Source of the DNA: Candidatus Tiamatella incendiivivens
Lineage (GTDB): Archaea > Thermoproteota > Thermoprotei_A > Sulfolobales > Acidilobaceae
NCBI GenBank assembly: GCA_015522635.1
Contig: WALW01000019.1
Coordinates: forward strand, 186,001 to 250,000
Length of the DNA stretch: 64,000 nt
Reading direction: 5' to 3'
A program made the translations under genes and the position numbers. The notes under the pieces were generated by a model. It was not told the origin of the DNA and made no database searches. It worked only from the letters and a program-made list of their open reading frames with translations. Positions 26,898 through 35,862 of this stretch are shown one piece after another (within the stretch, counting starts at the first letter, position 1; each line of letters begins with the position of its first letter).

Positions 26898-27371
26898 GTG
26901 CCTGTATGGGAGTATTCTTTTAAAGCAAGAGACGAGTCTAACCTGGCCAGGGCTGTGCTTAAAGATGTACCAGTACACCCGAAAGTTATGTATGAAGTCT
27001 TGAACACCGTAAGAGGTAAGCCTCTAGATGAAGCTATGGACTTCTTGGAACGAGTAATAGAGAAAAAAGAAGCAGTTCCATTTAGGAGGTACCGTGGAAA
27101 GCAAGCCCATAAAAAAGGTCTAGGTGCAAAATGGGGCTGGTCTGCCGGTAGATACCCTGTTAAAGCAGCTACATATATTTTGAAGCTATTAAGGAACGTT
27201 GAGAATAATGCTGACGTCAAGGGTCTAGATATAGAGAGGCTAAGGATCAAACATATTGCAGCTCATAAAGGAATGGTGATAAAAAGATGGATGCCCCGGG
27301 CTTACGGTAGGTCAAGCCCGAAATACAAGATTAGTAGCCACGTGGAGGTTGTTGTAGAAGAGGTGCGATGA
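26898..27371 (+). CDS. rpl22: Ribosomal protein uL22
   Basis: The 157-residue protein ends with the conserved uL22 beta-hairpin (RGRSSPK-type loop, here AYGRSSPKYK) that lines the peptide exit tunnel. The GTG start follows a GAGGTGGATATAG ribosome-binding site. It lies 11 nt after uS19, and one base separates it from uS3. Confidence 0.95.
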   Translation: MPVWEYSFKARDESNLARAVLKDVPVHPKVMYEVLNTVRGKPLDEAMDFLERVIEKKEAVPFRRYRGKQAHKKGLGAKWGWSAGRYPVKAATYILKLLRNVENNADVKGLDIERLRIKHIAAHKGMVIKRWMPRAYGRSSPKYKISSHVEVVVEEVR

Positions 27372-27372
27372 T

Positions 27373-28107
27373 TTGGTGTTGATTAAGAGGTACTTTATAA
27401 AGCAAGCCATGCAGAAAACAATGATAGATGAGTATCTTGCAAAGCAGTTTGCAAGAGCCCGGTACAGTGGAGTTGACATAGTTCAAACACCTATAGGTAC
27501 TAGGGTCACTATTTTTGCTGAGAGACCGGCTCTCATAATAGGAGCTAGAGGAGCTACTGTCAGAAAGATAACACAAGTCCTTGAGAGGATCTTTCACCTA
27601 CCTAATCCGCAGATATCTGTTATGAACGTAGAAAACCCTGATCTTGACGCTAGAGTCAATGCCTTCAGAATAGCTAGCAATATAGAAAAAGGATATCATT
27701 TCCGCCGTGTGGCTTTCATATCTCTTAGAAGAATAATGCAAGCAGGAGCATATGGAGCAGAGATAGTAATTAGCGGTAAACTAACTAGTGAAAGAGCACG
27801 CTTTGAAAAATACAAGGCAGGCAAGATCTATAAAACAGGTGAACACACTGACTATGTAGTGGATAGAGCAATTGCACATGCTCTACTCAAGAAAGGCATT
27901 ATAGGTGTACAGGTAACCATAGTTAAACCAGGCACGCTTGGAGATTATGTAAGGATAAAAGATGAAAGTGAAGTTGCCGACTTCATAAACGCGATAAGAG
28001 AGCAGAGAAAAGCTGAAGAAGAAATAGAGGAAATATTAGAGGAAGCTGAAGAAGAAATCGTGGGTGAATCGCCCGAAGAAACTGTTGAGGGAGGAGAGCG
28101 GGCATGA
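27373..28107 (+). CDS. rps3: Ribosomal protein uS3
   Basis: The 244-residue protein has the KH domain (IIGARGATVRKITQVLE) and the RIMQAGAYGAEIVISGKL core of uS3, which guards the mRNA entry channel. An acidic C-terminal tail rich in Glu follows, as in many archaea. Its last four bases overlap the uL29 start (ATGA). Confidence 0.95.
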   Translation: MVLIKRYFIKQAMQKTMIDEYLAKQFARARYSGVDIVQTPIGTRVTIFAERPALIIGARGATVRKITQVLERIFHLPNPQISVMNVENPDLDARVNAFRIASNIEKGYHFRRVAFISLRRIMQAGAYGAEIVISGKLTSERARFEKYKAGKIYKTGEHTDYVVDRAIAHALLKKGIIGVQVTIVKPGTLGDYVRIKDESEVADFINAIREQRKAEEEIEEILEEAEEEIVGESPEETVEGGERA

Positions 28108-28301
28108 AGATAAGTGAGATCAGAAATATGACAAGAGAGGAAAGGATGAAAAGACTAGAGGAACTTCGCAATGAACTAATCAGCCTTAACGGTAAAGTCA
28201 AAGGAGGAGTTGTTGAGAGTCCTGGTAAGATAAAGGTTGTCAAGAGAGACATCGCTCGCATACTGACCATTAACAGAGAAGAAGAACTAAAGAAAGCCTA
28301 G
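28104..28301 (+). CDS. rpl29: Ribosomal protein uL29
   Basis: This short two-helix protein of 65 residues has the uL29 pattern: EIRNMTREERMKRLEELRNEL and VVKRDIARILTINREEE. It binds near the exit tunnel. It overlaps uS3 by 4 nt. In many archaea a SUI1/aIF1 gene follows; here a 168-nt gap leads to the RNase P protein. Confidence 0.93.
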   Translation: MKISEIRNMTREERMKRLEELRNELISLNGKVKGGVVESPGKIKVVKRDIARILTINREEELKKA

Positions 28302-28420
28302 TAAATCCGTTTGACATCACTTAACATCCTCATTACATTATAATCCTAGTACAAAATTCTTTTCCCTTAATCTTATTCATTCTCATAGCAATTAATTTAC
28401 TCACAGTTACGTCGTGCTCA

Positions 28421-28430
28421 TATTATATAA
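28421..28430 (+). promoter_or_regulatory. Probable internal TATA box before rnp1
   Basis: The 168-nt gap between uL29 and rnp1 (28302-28469) is pyrimidine-rich and lacks a gene. TATTATATAA lies about 40 nt before the TTG at 28470, with GGTG at 28457-28460 as ribosome-binding site. It could start a second transcript for the distal part of the operon. Confidence 0.45.
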
Positions 28431-28469
28431 TCCTGGAGGAGAACTAAAGCAATTTCGGTGTGAACAGCC

Positions 28470-28754
28470 TTGAGGATAACCAGTAAAAACATTGTAAAAC
28501 AAGAACTGATAGGACTACCTGTAAAGATAGTTAGACATAGTAACAGGCAACTGGAAAACATTGAAGGAATAGTATTGTGGGAAACAAAGAATATGTTGTG
28601 GATCAAGCGCCAGGACGATCGCGTTGTTAAAGTATTTAAATCCAGTGGTGTATTTATGTTTAGACTACCAGATAATACCTGGGTTAAAGTAACCGGAGAA
28701 CTAATAAACCACAGACCAGAAGATAGGGTGAAAGAGGCGTTTAGACGCGGGTAA
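28470..28754 (+). CDS. rnp1: RNase P protein component 1 (Rpp29/Pop4 homolog)
   Basis: The 94-residue protein has the Sm-like Rpp29 barrel with LIGLPVKIVRHSN, the GIVLWETKNML turn and the LPDNTWVKVTGELI strand pair. It partners Rpp21 in archaeal RNase P, which matures tRNA 5' ends. Its place between uL29 and uS17 is the standard archaeal one. Confidence 0.94.
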   Translation: MRITSKNIVKQELIGLPVKIVRHSNRQLENIEGIVLWETKNMLWIKRQDDRVVKVFKSSGVFMFRLPDNTWVKVTGELINHRPEDRVKEAFRRG

Positions 28755-28762
28755 GATGGGAG

Positions 28763-29122
28763 GTGTATGTGTTGCCTGTAAAGAAACTGGTTAAAAATGT
28801 GGGGATACCTGGAATAGAACCGCCGAAAAGGACTTGTGATAGCCCGTATTGTCCATGGCATGGTAAGATTAAAGTTAGAGGAGTCATTCTCACCGGGGAA
28901 GTTGTGAAGTCAAAGACTCCTAGTATGGTAGTTGTCTCACATAGCTATCTCTACTATTCCAAGAAGTATAAGAGATATGAGAAGAGGACTAAGAAAATTC
29001 ATGCTTACCGTCCTCCTTGCATTGACGTTAAGGAAGGAGATATAGTTGTAGTGAGCGAAACTCGTCCGATTTCGAAGACCATTAAATTTGTTGTAATAGG
29101 GCATAAGAAGAGGGTGGATTAA
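28763..29122 (+). CDS. rps17: Ribosomal protein uS17
   Basis: The 119-residue archaeal uS17 has [20 protein letters not shown] and the OB-fold core ending in [21 protein letters not shown]. The GTG start closely follows a GGGAG motif. It is a primary 16S rRNA binder. Confidence 0.94.
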   Translation: MYVLPVKKLVKNVGIPGIEPPKRTCDSPYCPWHGKIKVRGVILTGEVVKSKTPSMVVVSHSYLYYSKKYKRYEKRTKKIHAYRPPCIDVKEGDIVVVSETRPISKTIKFVVIGHKKRVD

Positions 29123-29123
29123 G

Positions 29124-29546
29124 ATGCCGTCTAAGGTAAAGGTCAGTGTTTCGGCTTCTAGGAGAAAGATAAATGCTGGGCTTCAAGTGGGAAGTACTGT
29201 TCATACAGCGGATAATAGTGGTGCCAAGGAGGTTCTCATTATAGGAGTTCCCGGCTACAAAGGAAGGCTTAGGAGACTGGCTTTTGCAGGCGTAGGAGAT
29301 ATAGTAGTTGTCTCAGTCCAGAAAGGAACCCCAAACATGAGAAGACAGATAGTTCATGCAGTTATTGTACGTCAAAAACGACCCTTTAGAAGGCCGGATG
29401 GAACATGGGTAGCATTCGAGGATAATGCTGTTGTTATAGTGAACCCTGACGGAACGCCTAGAGGATCGGAAATAAGGGGGCCTATCGCCAAAGAAGCTGC
29501 TGAAAGGTTCCCTAGAATAGCCAACCTGGCTACACTCATAATTTAG
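29124..29546 (+). CDS. rpl14: Ribosomal protein uL14
   Basis: This 140-residue protein has the uL14 signatures: [15 protein letters not shown] and the [24 protein letters not shown] stretch in two parts. It bridges the subunits and contacts the sarcin-ricin area. One base separates its start from the uS17 stop. Confidence 0.95.
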   Translation: MPSKVKVSVSASRRKINAGLQVGSTVHTADNSGAKEVLIIGVPGYKGRLRRLAFAGVGDIVVVSVQKGTPNMRRQIVHAVIVRQKRPFRRPDGTWVAFEDNAVVIVNPDGTPRGSEIRGPIAKEAAERFPRIANLATLII

Positions 29547-29557
29547 AGGGATATGGA

Positions 29558-29938
29558 ATGGCTAGAATGACTAAGAGTAAGCAACCGAGGAAACAGAGAA
29601 AGGCATTGTATAATGCTCCTTTGCATCTAAGGCAGAAGCAAATGACTGCTATCCTTTCCAGGGAACTGAGGGAGAAATTCGGTGTTAGAGATCTCCCAGT
29701 ACATAAGGGTGATAGAGTAAGAATATTAAGAGGCGGATTTGGGGGAGTTGAAGGGAATGTCGTAAAAGTCAATCTCTCATCATACACTATCAACATAGAT
29801 GGTGTGACCCGGAAGAAAGCTAGTGGAGACCAAGTATTCGCTCCTATACACCCGTCTAATGTGATGATCATCAAGTTAAACTTGGATGATGAAAAGAGAA
29901 GAGCTGTACTGGAAAGGAGAAGGCATACAGAAGAGTAA
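29558..29938 (+). CDS. rpl24: Ribosomal protein uL24
   Basis: The 126-residue protein has the KOW motif ([20 protein letters not shown]) of uL24 after a basic archaeal N-terminal extension ([18 protein letters not shown]). It is an early 23S assembly protein. Confidence 0.95.
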   Translation: MARMTKSKQPRKQRKALYNAPLHLRQKQMTAILSRELREKFGVRDLPVHKGDRVRILRGGFGGVEGNVVKVNLSSYTINIDGVTRKKASGDQVFAPIHPSNVMIIKLNLDDEKRRAVLERRRHTEE

Positions 29939-29985
29939 CTATATAATACCAAATGAATTAGGTTGTATGGAGAGGTGTAGATAGA

Positions 29986-30747
29986 ATGGCTAGAATGGGC
30001 GGACAAAGAAGGCTGAAGGCATTAAATACGCCTGCATTTTGGCCGATACTTAGGAAAAAGTATAAATGGTCTGTTAAGCCGATGCCAGGTCCTCATCCTT
30101 CTCAAATGAGTATTCCACTCCTCATAGTTATTAGAAACATTCTCAGCTTAGCTGATAATTCTAGAGAAGCTAGGAAAATAATTTCCGAAGGCCATATAGA
30201 AGTGGATGGAAAAATTAAGAAAGACTATAAGTACCCTATCGGATTTATGGATGTAATAAGAATTGTTGATACTGACGAATCTTATAGGTTCATCCCTTAT
30301 CCTGTTAAGTTCTTTGCCCTTCAACCCGTAGATAAGGAGGAGAGTAAGTACAAACTATCCCTCATAAGGAATAAGAGTACAGTCAATGGAGGGCATATAC
30401 AGTTAAACCTCCATGACGGGAGGAATCTTATCATAAAGGTGCAAGATTCTAGGAACCCGGCCGAGGATAATTATAAGACCCTGGGGACTCTTAAGATAAG
30501 TCTTCCCGGGCAGGAGGTCCTCGACTATTACCCGTTCGAGACGAACTCTATAGCAATAGTAATAGGTGGAAGGAACATAGGGAGAGTAGGCAGAATAGTA
30601 GAATATAAGAAAGGTATGAGGCTTTACCGTGGCGTAGTTACAATTCAAGATCTATATGGAAAGAGGTTCCAGACGAGCATGGATTACATATTCGTCATCG
30701 GGAAAGAGAAGCCTGAAATAAGCTTGCCGGAGGGTGCATGGAAGTGA
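29986..30747 (+). CDS. rps4e: Ribosomal protein eS4
   Basis: The 253-residue protein has the eS4 start (GGQRRLKALNTPAFWPILRK), an S4-type RNA-binding region (about 45-100) and a C-terminal KOW-like segment with IGGRNIGRVGRIV. Length is normal. It overlaps the uL5 start by 10 nt. Confidence 0.95.
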   Translation: MARMGGQRRLKALNTPAFWPILRKKYKWSVKPMPGPHPSQMSIPLLIVIRNILSLADNSREARKIISEGHIEVDGKIKKDYKYPIGFMDVIRIVDTDESYRFIPYPVKFFALQPVDKEESKYKLSLIRNKSTVNGGHIQLNLHDGRNLIIKVQDSRNPAEDNYKTLGTLKISLPGQEVLDYYPFETNSIAIVIGGRNIGRVGRIVEYKKGMRLYRGVVTIQDLYGKRFQTSMDYIFVIGKEKPEISLPEGAWK

Positions 30748-31307
30748 GTGAAGCCTTATCGACAGAGACATATAATCGAATACTTGAAACATGGAGAAAG
30801 AGCCCTATGAGTAAACCTAAAATAACAAAAGTAACTGTGAATGTTAGTCTAGGTTATAGCGGAGAGCGACTTCAAAAAGTGGCTGAATTCTTAGAATCAT
30901 ATACGGGTCAAAAACCTGTTTACAGGAAGGCTAAGAGGACGATAAGAGCATTCGGAGTTAGGAAAGGCGAGAGTATAGCTGTCATGGTTACATTAAGGAA
31001 AGGTAAAGCTATAGAGTTCCTAGACAAGGCCCTTGAAGCGGTGACCAGGAAACTTAAAGCTTCAAGCATTGATATGCATGGGAATATATCATTCGGTATA
31101 GAAGAACACATATCCTTGCCAGGGGTCAAATACGACCCGGAGCTTGGTATAATAGGCATGGATGTTATAATAACGATAGAAAAACCCGGATACCGGATTA
31201 CTAGGAGAAGAGAGAACAGGAAAACGCACATTCCTTTCCGCCATAGAGTAAAGCCGGAGGAAACCATGGTTCTTCTATCTGAGATGCTTAATGTACAATG
31301 GGTTTGA
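30738..31307 (+). CDS. rpl5: Ribosomal protein uL5
   Basis: This 189-residue protein has the uL5 5S-binding core: [14 protein letters not shown], the FGVRKGE loop and the [15 protein letters not shown] region. It holds 5S rRNA with uL18. Start at the ATG 30738 inside the end of the eS4 gene. Confidence 0.95.
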   Translation: MEVSEALSTETYNRILETWRKSPMSKPKITKVTVNVSLGYSGERLQKVAEFLESYTGQKPVYRKAKRTIRAFGVRKGESIAVMVTLRKGKAIEFLDKALEAVTRKLKASSIDMHGNISFGIEEHISLPGVKYDPELGIIGMDVIITIEKPGYRITRRRENRKTHIPFRHRVKPEETMVLLSEMLNVQWV

Positions 31308-31320
31308 AGGGTGTTGGTGT

Positions 31321-31485
31321 ATGGGTAAGTATAGACCTCCTAAGCCGAAAATTATGGGCCGTGGAGCTCAGAAATGCATGAGATGCGGAACTAGAGATGC
31401 TGTTATACAGAAATATGGCATTTACCTTTGTAGACAATGCTTCAGGGAGCTAGCACCCTCTTTAGGATTTAAGAAGTATAGCTGA
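31321..31485 (+). CDS. rps14: Ribosomal protein uS14, zinc-binding form
   Basis: The expected 54-residue archaeal uS14 starts at the ATG 31321 ([10 protein letters not shown]), preceded by a GGGTGTTGGTGT ribosome-binding region. An in-frame earlier start would add ten residues from the uL5 tail and is rejected. The four zinc cysteines are in CMRC and CRQC. Confidence 0.93.
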   Translation: MGKYRPPKPKIMGRGAQKCMRCGTRDAVIQKYGIYLCRQCFRELAPSLGFKKYS

Positions 31486-31496
31486 GGTGACTGGAT

Positions 31497-31898
31497 ATGG
31501 TGATGCTTGACACATTAGCGAATACTTTGACATCCATATACAACGCGTCTGTTAGAAACAAGAAGGAAGTTGTAATAATGCCTTCGTCAAAGCTGATAGC
31601 GGCAGTACTGAAAGTTATGCAGAAAGAAGGCTACATAGGCGAATTCGAATACATAGATGATGGCAGGTGGGGTAAATTCAAAGTTCAATTACTAGGTAGA
31701 ATAAACAAAACAGGTGTAATTAAACCCAGAATATCTGTAAGCTACAAAGATTTACAGAAGATGCCTGTTGACCTCCAGAAGTTCCTTCCAAGTAGGGATG
31801 TAGGTGTTCTCATAGTGTCTACTCCTCATGGAGTTGTAAGCCATAAGGAAGCTATAGAAAAGAGGACGGGTGGAGTTCTTCTAGCATACGTGTATTAA
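31497..31898 (+). CDS. rps8: Ribosomal protein uS8
   Basis: The 133-residue protein has the uS8 N-terminal domain ([21 protein letters not shown]) and C-terminal [24 protein letters not shown]. It binds the 16S central domain. Gene spacing is 11 nt before and 14 nt after. Confidence 0.95.
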   Translation: MVMLDTLANTLTSIYNASVRNKKEVVIMPSSKLIAAVLKVMQKEGYIGEFEYIDDGRWGKFKVQLLGRINKTGVIKPRISVSYKDLQKMPVDLQKFLPSRDVGVLIVSTPHGVVSHKEAIEKRTGGVLLAYVY

Positions 31899-31912
31899 GG
31901 GGTGTCAATTCG

Positions 31913-32464
31913 ATGGTAAGGGATGTTCATGTACTGAGAGAGGCTGAAATTCCAGAGAGAGTCAATGTTACAATTGAAGGATTAAAAATCATTGTAGAAG
32001 GACCTAAAGGTAAGCTAGAGCGAGATTTTAGCCATATGAAGCCTTTGATCCTAAAGAAAGAAAGTGACAAAGTAGTAGCAGAAGCATACTTTGCAAACGC
32101 TAAGAATAGAGCTAAGGTTGGAACAGTAATATCTCACGTCAAAAACATGTTCATTGGAGTAACCAAGGGATATAAGTATTACTTGAAGATAATCTTCTCT
32201 CACTTTCCAATAACAGTAAAGGTTGAAGGAGACAAGATACTGATCAACAACTTCCTAGGTGAAAGATCTCCCAGAATTGCCAGGGTAATGCCGGGTGTTA
32301 AAGTGTCGGTTAAGGGAGAGGATGTTATTGTAGAAGGGGTAGATATCGAGGCAGTCGGCCAGACAGCTGCGAACATTGAACTAGCCACTAAAGTTAGAAG
32401 GTTTGATAGGAGAAAATTCATGGACGGCGTTTACATTTACAAGAAGAAGGTGGTTGAAGAATGA
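31913..32464 (+). CDS. rpl6: Ribosomal protein uL6
   Basis: The 183-residue protein shows the doubled uL6 fold, with VTIEGLKIIVEGPKGKLERDF and the conserved NFLGERSPR segment between halves. It lies near the factor-binding site. It overlaps the eL32 start by 4 nt. Confidence 0.95.
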   Translation: MVRDVHVLREAEIPERVNVTIEGLKIIVEGPKGKLERDFSHMKPLILKKESDKVVAEAYFANAKNRAKVGTVISHVKNMFIGVTKGYKYYLKIIFSHFPITVKVEGDKILINNFLGERSPRIARVMPGVKVSVKGEDVIVEGVDIEAVGQTAANIELATKVRRFDRRKFMDGVYIYKKKVVEE

Positions 32465-32859
32465 GCGGTAAAGGCTTAAATAAAATACGGAATAGAATCT
32501 ATGGGTTTAGAAAAAGGAAAATAAAGTTTGTCCGATACCTGTCATGGAGATTCTGGGGACTGGGAAGAGAAGAATCGTGGAGAAAGCCTAAAGGAATAGA
32601 CAATAAAATGAGGCTCCAACTTAAAGGCTATCCACCCGTTGTAAAGATAGGCTATGGCAGTCCTAAGGATATACGGGGACTGCATCCTTCAGGGTTAAAG
32701 CCTATAATAATTAAATCCTTAAAGGATTTAGAAAATGTCGATCCTGAACAGGACATTGTTTATATAGCGTCTTCAGTCGGATTAAGATTAAAAAGTAAAA
32801 TTATTGAAGCCGCGCGTAAACGAGGTATTAGACTAGCGAACGGAGGGATGATGCAATGA
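32461..32859 (+). CDS. rpl32e: Ribosomal protein eL32
   Basis: The 132-residue protein has the eL32 hallmark SWRKPKGIDNKMRLQ and the VKIGYGSPKDIRGLHPSG loop. It is an archaeal/eukaryotic large-subunit protein. It overlaps both neighbours by 4 nt, suggesting translational coupling. Confidence 0.95.
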   Translation: MSGKGLNKIRNRIYGFRKRKIKFVRYLSWRFWGLGREESWRKPKGIDNKMRLQLKGYPPVVKIGYGSPKDIRGLHPSGLKPIIIKSLKDLENVDPEQDIVYIASSVGLRLKSKIIEAARKRGIRLANGGMMQ

Positions 32860-33314
32860 ATTATCGGTTGCAGAAGAGGCTTGCTGCTGGGGTTCTAGGT
32901 GTAGGGGAATCCAGAGTTTGGATAAACCCTGATCCCGACGTATCTGATGATATCGCAGATGCTATAACTAGAGAGGATATACGGGGTCTAGTAAGACAGG
33001 GTCTCGTAAATGTAAAACCAAAGAAAGGGAATAGCCATAGTGGATGGCTAGAAAGAAGAGAAAAGAGGAGAAAAGGGCATAGAAGAGGCTATGGTAAGAG
33101 AAAAGGTACAAAAGGTGCTCGCTTAGACTCCAAGGAAGACTGGATTAACAGGATCAGGAAAATGAGAAGGTATCTGAGATATCTTAGAGATAAGGAAGTA
33201 ATCGACAGGAAGGCCTATAGAAGGCTCTATAGATTAGCGAAGGGAGGCATGTTCAGCAATCTGAGCAGTCTTAAGAGGTATATGAGGGATCATGGCATAA
33301 TAAGAGAGGAGTAA
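32856..33314 (+). CDS. rpl19e: Ribosomal protein eL19
   Basis: The 152-residue protein has the eL19 motif RLAAGVLGVGESRVWINP, the RRKGHRRGYGKRKGTKGAR basic stretch and a long helix ending near YRRLYRLAKGGMF. Length is normal. Confidence 0.95.
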   Translation: MNYRLQKRLAAGVLGVGESRVWINPDPDVSDDIADAITREDIRGLVRQGLVNVKPKKGNSHSGWLERREKRRKGHRRGYGKRKGTKGARLDSKEDWINRIRKMRRYLRYLRDKEVIDRKAYRRLYRLAKGGMFSNLSSLKRYMRDHGIIREE

Positions 33315-33327
33315 GGGGTGTACTTGA

Positions 33328-33963
33328 ATGGGTAGAGGACCTAGATATAAAGTTCCTAGGAGAAGGAGAAGGGGAGGAAAAACTAACTATAAGAAGAGAT
33401 ATGTAATCATTATGTCGAGGAAAATACGGTTCGTTGTCAGGCCTTCTTTGAAGCATGTTAATATACAAATTATACAGGCTAAACCGGTAGGTGATGAGAC
33501 TATAGCTGCAGCCCATAGTATGGAGCTAGCTAAGAAGTACGGGTGGAAAGGCGGTACATCTAATACGTCAGCTGCTTATCTCACAGGCTTCTTAGCCGGG
33601 CTTAAAGCTTTGAAGGCAGGAGTGAAGGAGGCCATTCTAGATATAGGTTTCATAACTCCTGTTCCTGGTGGGAAAGTTTTCGCAGCTCTTAAAGGGGCAC
33701 TTGATGCGGGCCTCATTATTTCACATGGTGACAAAATGATACCTAGTGAAGATAGAATAAAGGGCGAGCATATAGCTAGTTATGCTTCAACTCTTAAAGA
33801 GGAGAACCCAGAGAAATATGAACGATTATTCTCTCATTATCTCAAAAATAATCTACCTCCAGAGAATCTATCTTCCCATTTCGAGGAGGTATTGTCTAAG
33901 ATAAAAGAGGACTATGAAGACGTTATATCTACCCTAAACAAGGAAGAGGTGGTTAAGGCTTGA
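33328..33963 (+). CDS. rpl18: Ribosomal protein uL18
   Basis: This 211-residue archaeal-length uL18 has [21 protein letters not shown] at its start and the 5S-rRNA-binding [21 protein letters not shown] core. It overlaps the uS5 start by 4 nt. Confidence 0.94.
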   Translation: MGRGPRYKVPRRRRRGGKTNYKKRYVIIMSRKIRFVVRPSLKHVNIQIIQAKPVGDETIAAAHSMELAKKYGWKGGTSNTSAAYLTGFLAGLKALKAGVKEAILDIGFITPVPGGKVFAALKGALDAGLIISHGDKMIPSEDRIKGEHIASYASTLKEENPEKYERLFSHYLKNNLPPENLSSHFEEVLSKIKEDYEDVISTLNKEEVVKA

Positions 33964-34598
33964 GTATTCAATTAGAAGGTTCCTGGGAGCCTAGGACTAG
34001 AGTTGGAAAAATGGTCAAGGAAGGCATGATAACTAGCATAGAAGAAATATTTGCTAGAAACATGCCTATTTTAGAGCCGGAAATAGTAGATGTACTGCTT
34101 CCTAGTTTAAAGCATGAGGTTTTGGACGTTAGAATAGTCCAAAAAATGACGGACGCTGGGAGAGTAACTAAGTTTAGGGCAACCGTAGTTGTAGGAAACG
34201 AGGATGGATTCGTAGGTATAGGGAAAGGAAAAGCCAGACAGCTACGTCAGGCTATAGAGAAGGCCATAGTTAATGCGAAGCTAAATATAACACCTGTTAG
34301 GAGGGGGTGTGGAAGCTGGGAGTGTACTTGCGGAGAAGCACATTCAGTACCTTATACTGTTAGAGGAAAGAGTGGCAGTGTGGAAGCTGTACTAAAACCT
34401 GCTCCGAAAGGTACAGGATTAGTTATTGGTGATGCCGCCAAGGTGGTTCTAAGACTAGCGGGTATAAAGGATGTTTGGAGTCAGACTAAAGGAGAAACTA
34501 GAACAACCTATAACTTTGCCCGTGCAACGTACAATGCATTGAGGAACACTTACTACTTTGTGACTCCAGTAGATTGGCTGAAAGCTTCGAAGATGTAG
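33960..34598 (+). CDS. rps5: Ribosomal protein uS5
   Basis: The 212-residue protein has the uS5 double-stranded-RNA-binding-like N-domain ([20 protein letters not shown]) and the [21 protein letters not shown] region. It is involved in decoding accuracy. It starts with TTG overlapping the uL18 stop. Confidence 0.95.
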   Translation: MSIQLEGSWEPRTRVGKMVKEGMITSIEEIFARNMPILEPEIVDVLLPSLKHEVLDVRIVQKMTDAGRVTKFRATVVVGNEDGFVGIGKGKARQLRQAIEKAIVNAKLNITPVRRGCGSWECTCGEAHSVPYTVRGKSGSVEAVLKPAPKGTGLVIGDAAKVVLRLAGIKDVWSQTKGETRTTYNFARATYNALRNTYYFVTPVDWLKASKM

Positions 34599-34613
34599 TA
34601 TAGGTGAATAATT

Positions 34614-35105
34614 ATGAGTAGCGGCCAAAAACTTTTCCTAGTTATCAGGATTAGAGGGACAGTGGGTTTACGTCCAGGAGTTAGGTATACACTCGATCTT
34701 CTTAGACTGAGAAGAAAATTCACTGCAACACTATATCATTCGAGTCTTAACGGGCTTAGAGACATGTTGAGAAAAGTCGAGTACTGGACGACTTACGGGG
34801 AAATTGACAAGGAAACACTAGTTCAGCTTCTAGAAGAGAGAGGTAGAGTAGCTGGAGACAAGCCGCTTACAAGCGAATGGGTAAAGGAGAATCTAGGTTT
34901 AAACGGCATAGAAGAACTAGCTGATAAACTGTTAAGCGGAGAACTTCATTACCACAAACTTGAGAAGAATGGAGTGAAACCCTTCTTTAAACTGCATCCT
35001 CCCCGTAAAGGATTCGAAAAAACTATAAAGCGACACTATCATGATGAAGGAGAACTAGGTTATAGAGCTTCCGATATAAATGGCCTACTGAAAAGGATGA
35101 TCTAG
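34614..35105 (+). CDS. rpl30: Ribosomal protein uL30
   Basis: The 163-residue protein carries the uL30 core (FLVIRIRGTVGLRPGVRYTLDLLRL) with the longer archaeal/eukaryal C-terminal part ending in KRHYHDEGELGYRASDINGL. Length fits archaeal homologs. Confidence 0.94.
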   Translation: MSSGQKLFLVIRIRGTVGLRPGVRYTLDLLRLRRKFTATLYHSSLNGLRDMLRKVEYWTTYGEIDKETLVQLLEERGRVAGDKPLTSEWVKENLGLNGIEELADKLLSGELHYHKLEKNGVKPFFKLHPPRKGFEKTIKRHYHDEGELGYRASDINGLLKRMI

Positions 35106-35117
35106 GGGTGAAGCATT

Positions 35118-35570
35118 ATGGTCGTACGTAGAAGAAGGAAGGTAAGGAAACTAAGGGGGAGGACGAGGTCAATGAGTTGGGGTAGAGTAGGACAACATAG
35201 AGGTCCAGGATCCCATGGAGGACATGGTGCCGCTGGAATGCACAAACATCGTTGGATGTGGACCATAAAACACGCACCGACATGGTTCGGGAAACACGGG
35301 TTCAACAAACCCTTCATACGAGATTATAATGTCAAAATAGTTAACGTAGGGGAACTAGACGAGAGTATAGACTTCCTAGTAAAACGAGGGCTAGCTAAAA
35401 AAGAAGAGAATTCCTATAAAATAGACTTAGAAAACCTTGGTGCACAGAAACTCGGGGGCAGAGGTAAAGTCACCAAAAAAATAGTAATCACAGTTAAAAA
35501 TGCAACAGAACTCGCTGTCAAGAAAATTGAATCCTTAGGCGGTAAAGTCATAACGCGAGAAAGCGATTAG
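35118..35570 (+). CDS. rpl15: Ribosomal protein uL15
   Basis: This 150-residue protein has the uL15 start RKVRKLRGRTRSMSWGRVGQH followed by the Gly/His-rich loop and GKHGFNKPFIRDYNVKI. It is the last gene of the operon. The secY and adk genes that often follow in archaea are missing. A T-rich stretch (about 35571-35612) after the stop may end the transcript. Confidence 0.94.
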   Translation: MVVRRRRKVRKLRGRTRSMSWGRVGQHRGPGSHGGHGAAGMHKHRWMWTIKHAPTWFGKHGFNKPFIRDYNVKIVNVGELDESIDFLVKRGLAKKEENSYKIDLENLGAQKLGGRGKVTKKIVITVKNATELAVKKIESLGGKVITRESD

Positions 35571-35612
35571 TCCTAATTCTACCTTGTCTAATCCTTCGAA
35601 CTTTTATCATTA
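35571..35612 (+). terminator. Possible T-rich terminator after the ribosomal operon
   Basis: After the uL15 stop the plus strand runs through several pyrimidine-rich clusters (CTTGTC, CTTCG, CTTTTATC) without any gene. Archaeal termination often uses short T-runs, so this is a plausible end of the operon. No strong hairpin is visible. Confidence 0.3.
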
Positions 35613-35703
35613 AATTCTATCAGCAGCATGCTTCTCTAATATTTTCTTATCGAATACGCCTACTGAACCTCCCTAATGTTAATTTTCAATGGGAATAATC
35701 GGT

Positions 35704-35782
35704 TGGTGCGGCGGCCGGGATTTGAACCCGGGACCCCCGGCGTGGCAGGCCGGTGTCCTAGTCCAGGCTAGACGACCGCCGC
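35704..35782 (-). tRNA. tRNA-Gly (GCC)
   Basis: The minus strand folds as a complete tRNA. The acceptor stem is GCGGCGG/CCGCCGC, the anticodon stem CCGGC/GCCGG and the 7-nt loop CTGCCAC with anticodon GCC. The T arm contains GGTTCAAATCC. A 3' CCA is encoded at 35706-35704. No intron is needed. A TATA-like element lies about 30 nt upstream. Confidence 0.95.
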
Positions 35783-35810
35783 ATCCATTGTTTGGTATCG
35801 GATTTAACTG

Positions 35811-35818
35811 ATTAAAAG
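35811..35818 (-). promoter_or_regulatory. TATA-like element of tRNA-Gly
   Basis: On the minus strand CTTTTAAT lies 29-36 nt upstream of the tRNA 5' end, the usual distance for an archaeal stable-RNA promoter. The same AT-rich patch could also hold the plus-strand promoter of the split-MetE genes. Confidence 0.4.
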
Positions 35819-35862
35819 AATTTTATCTTAGATAAGTTGACTAGAGACGACGGGTGATTTGC

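Noticed and set aside
29536-30006. A 156-residue minus-strand frame across uL24
   Set aside because: It is a shadow of the uL24 gene; the ribosomal protein is unambiguous.
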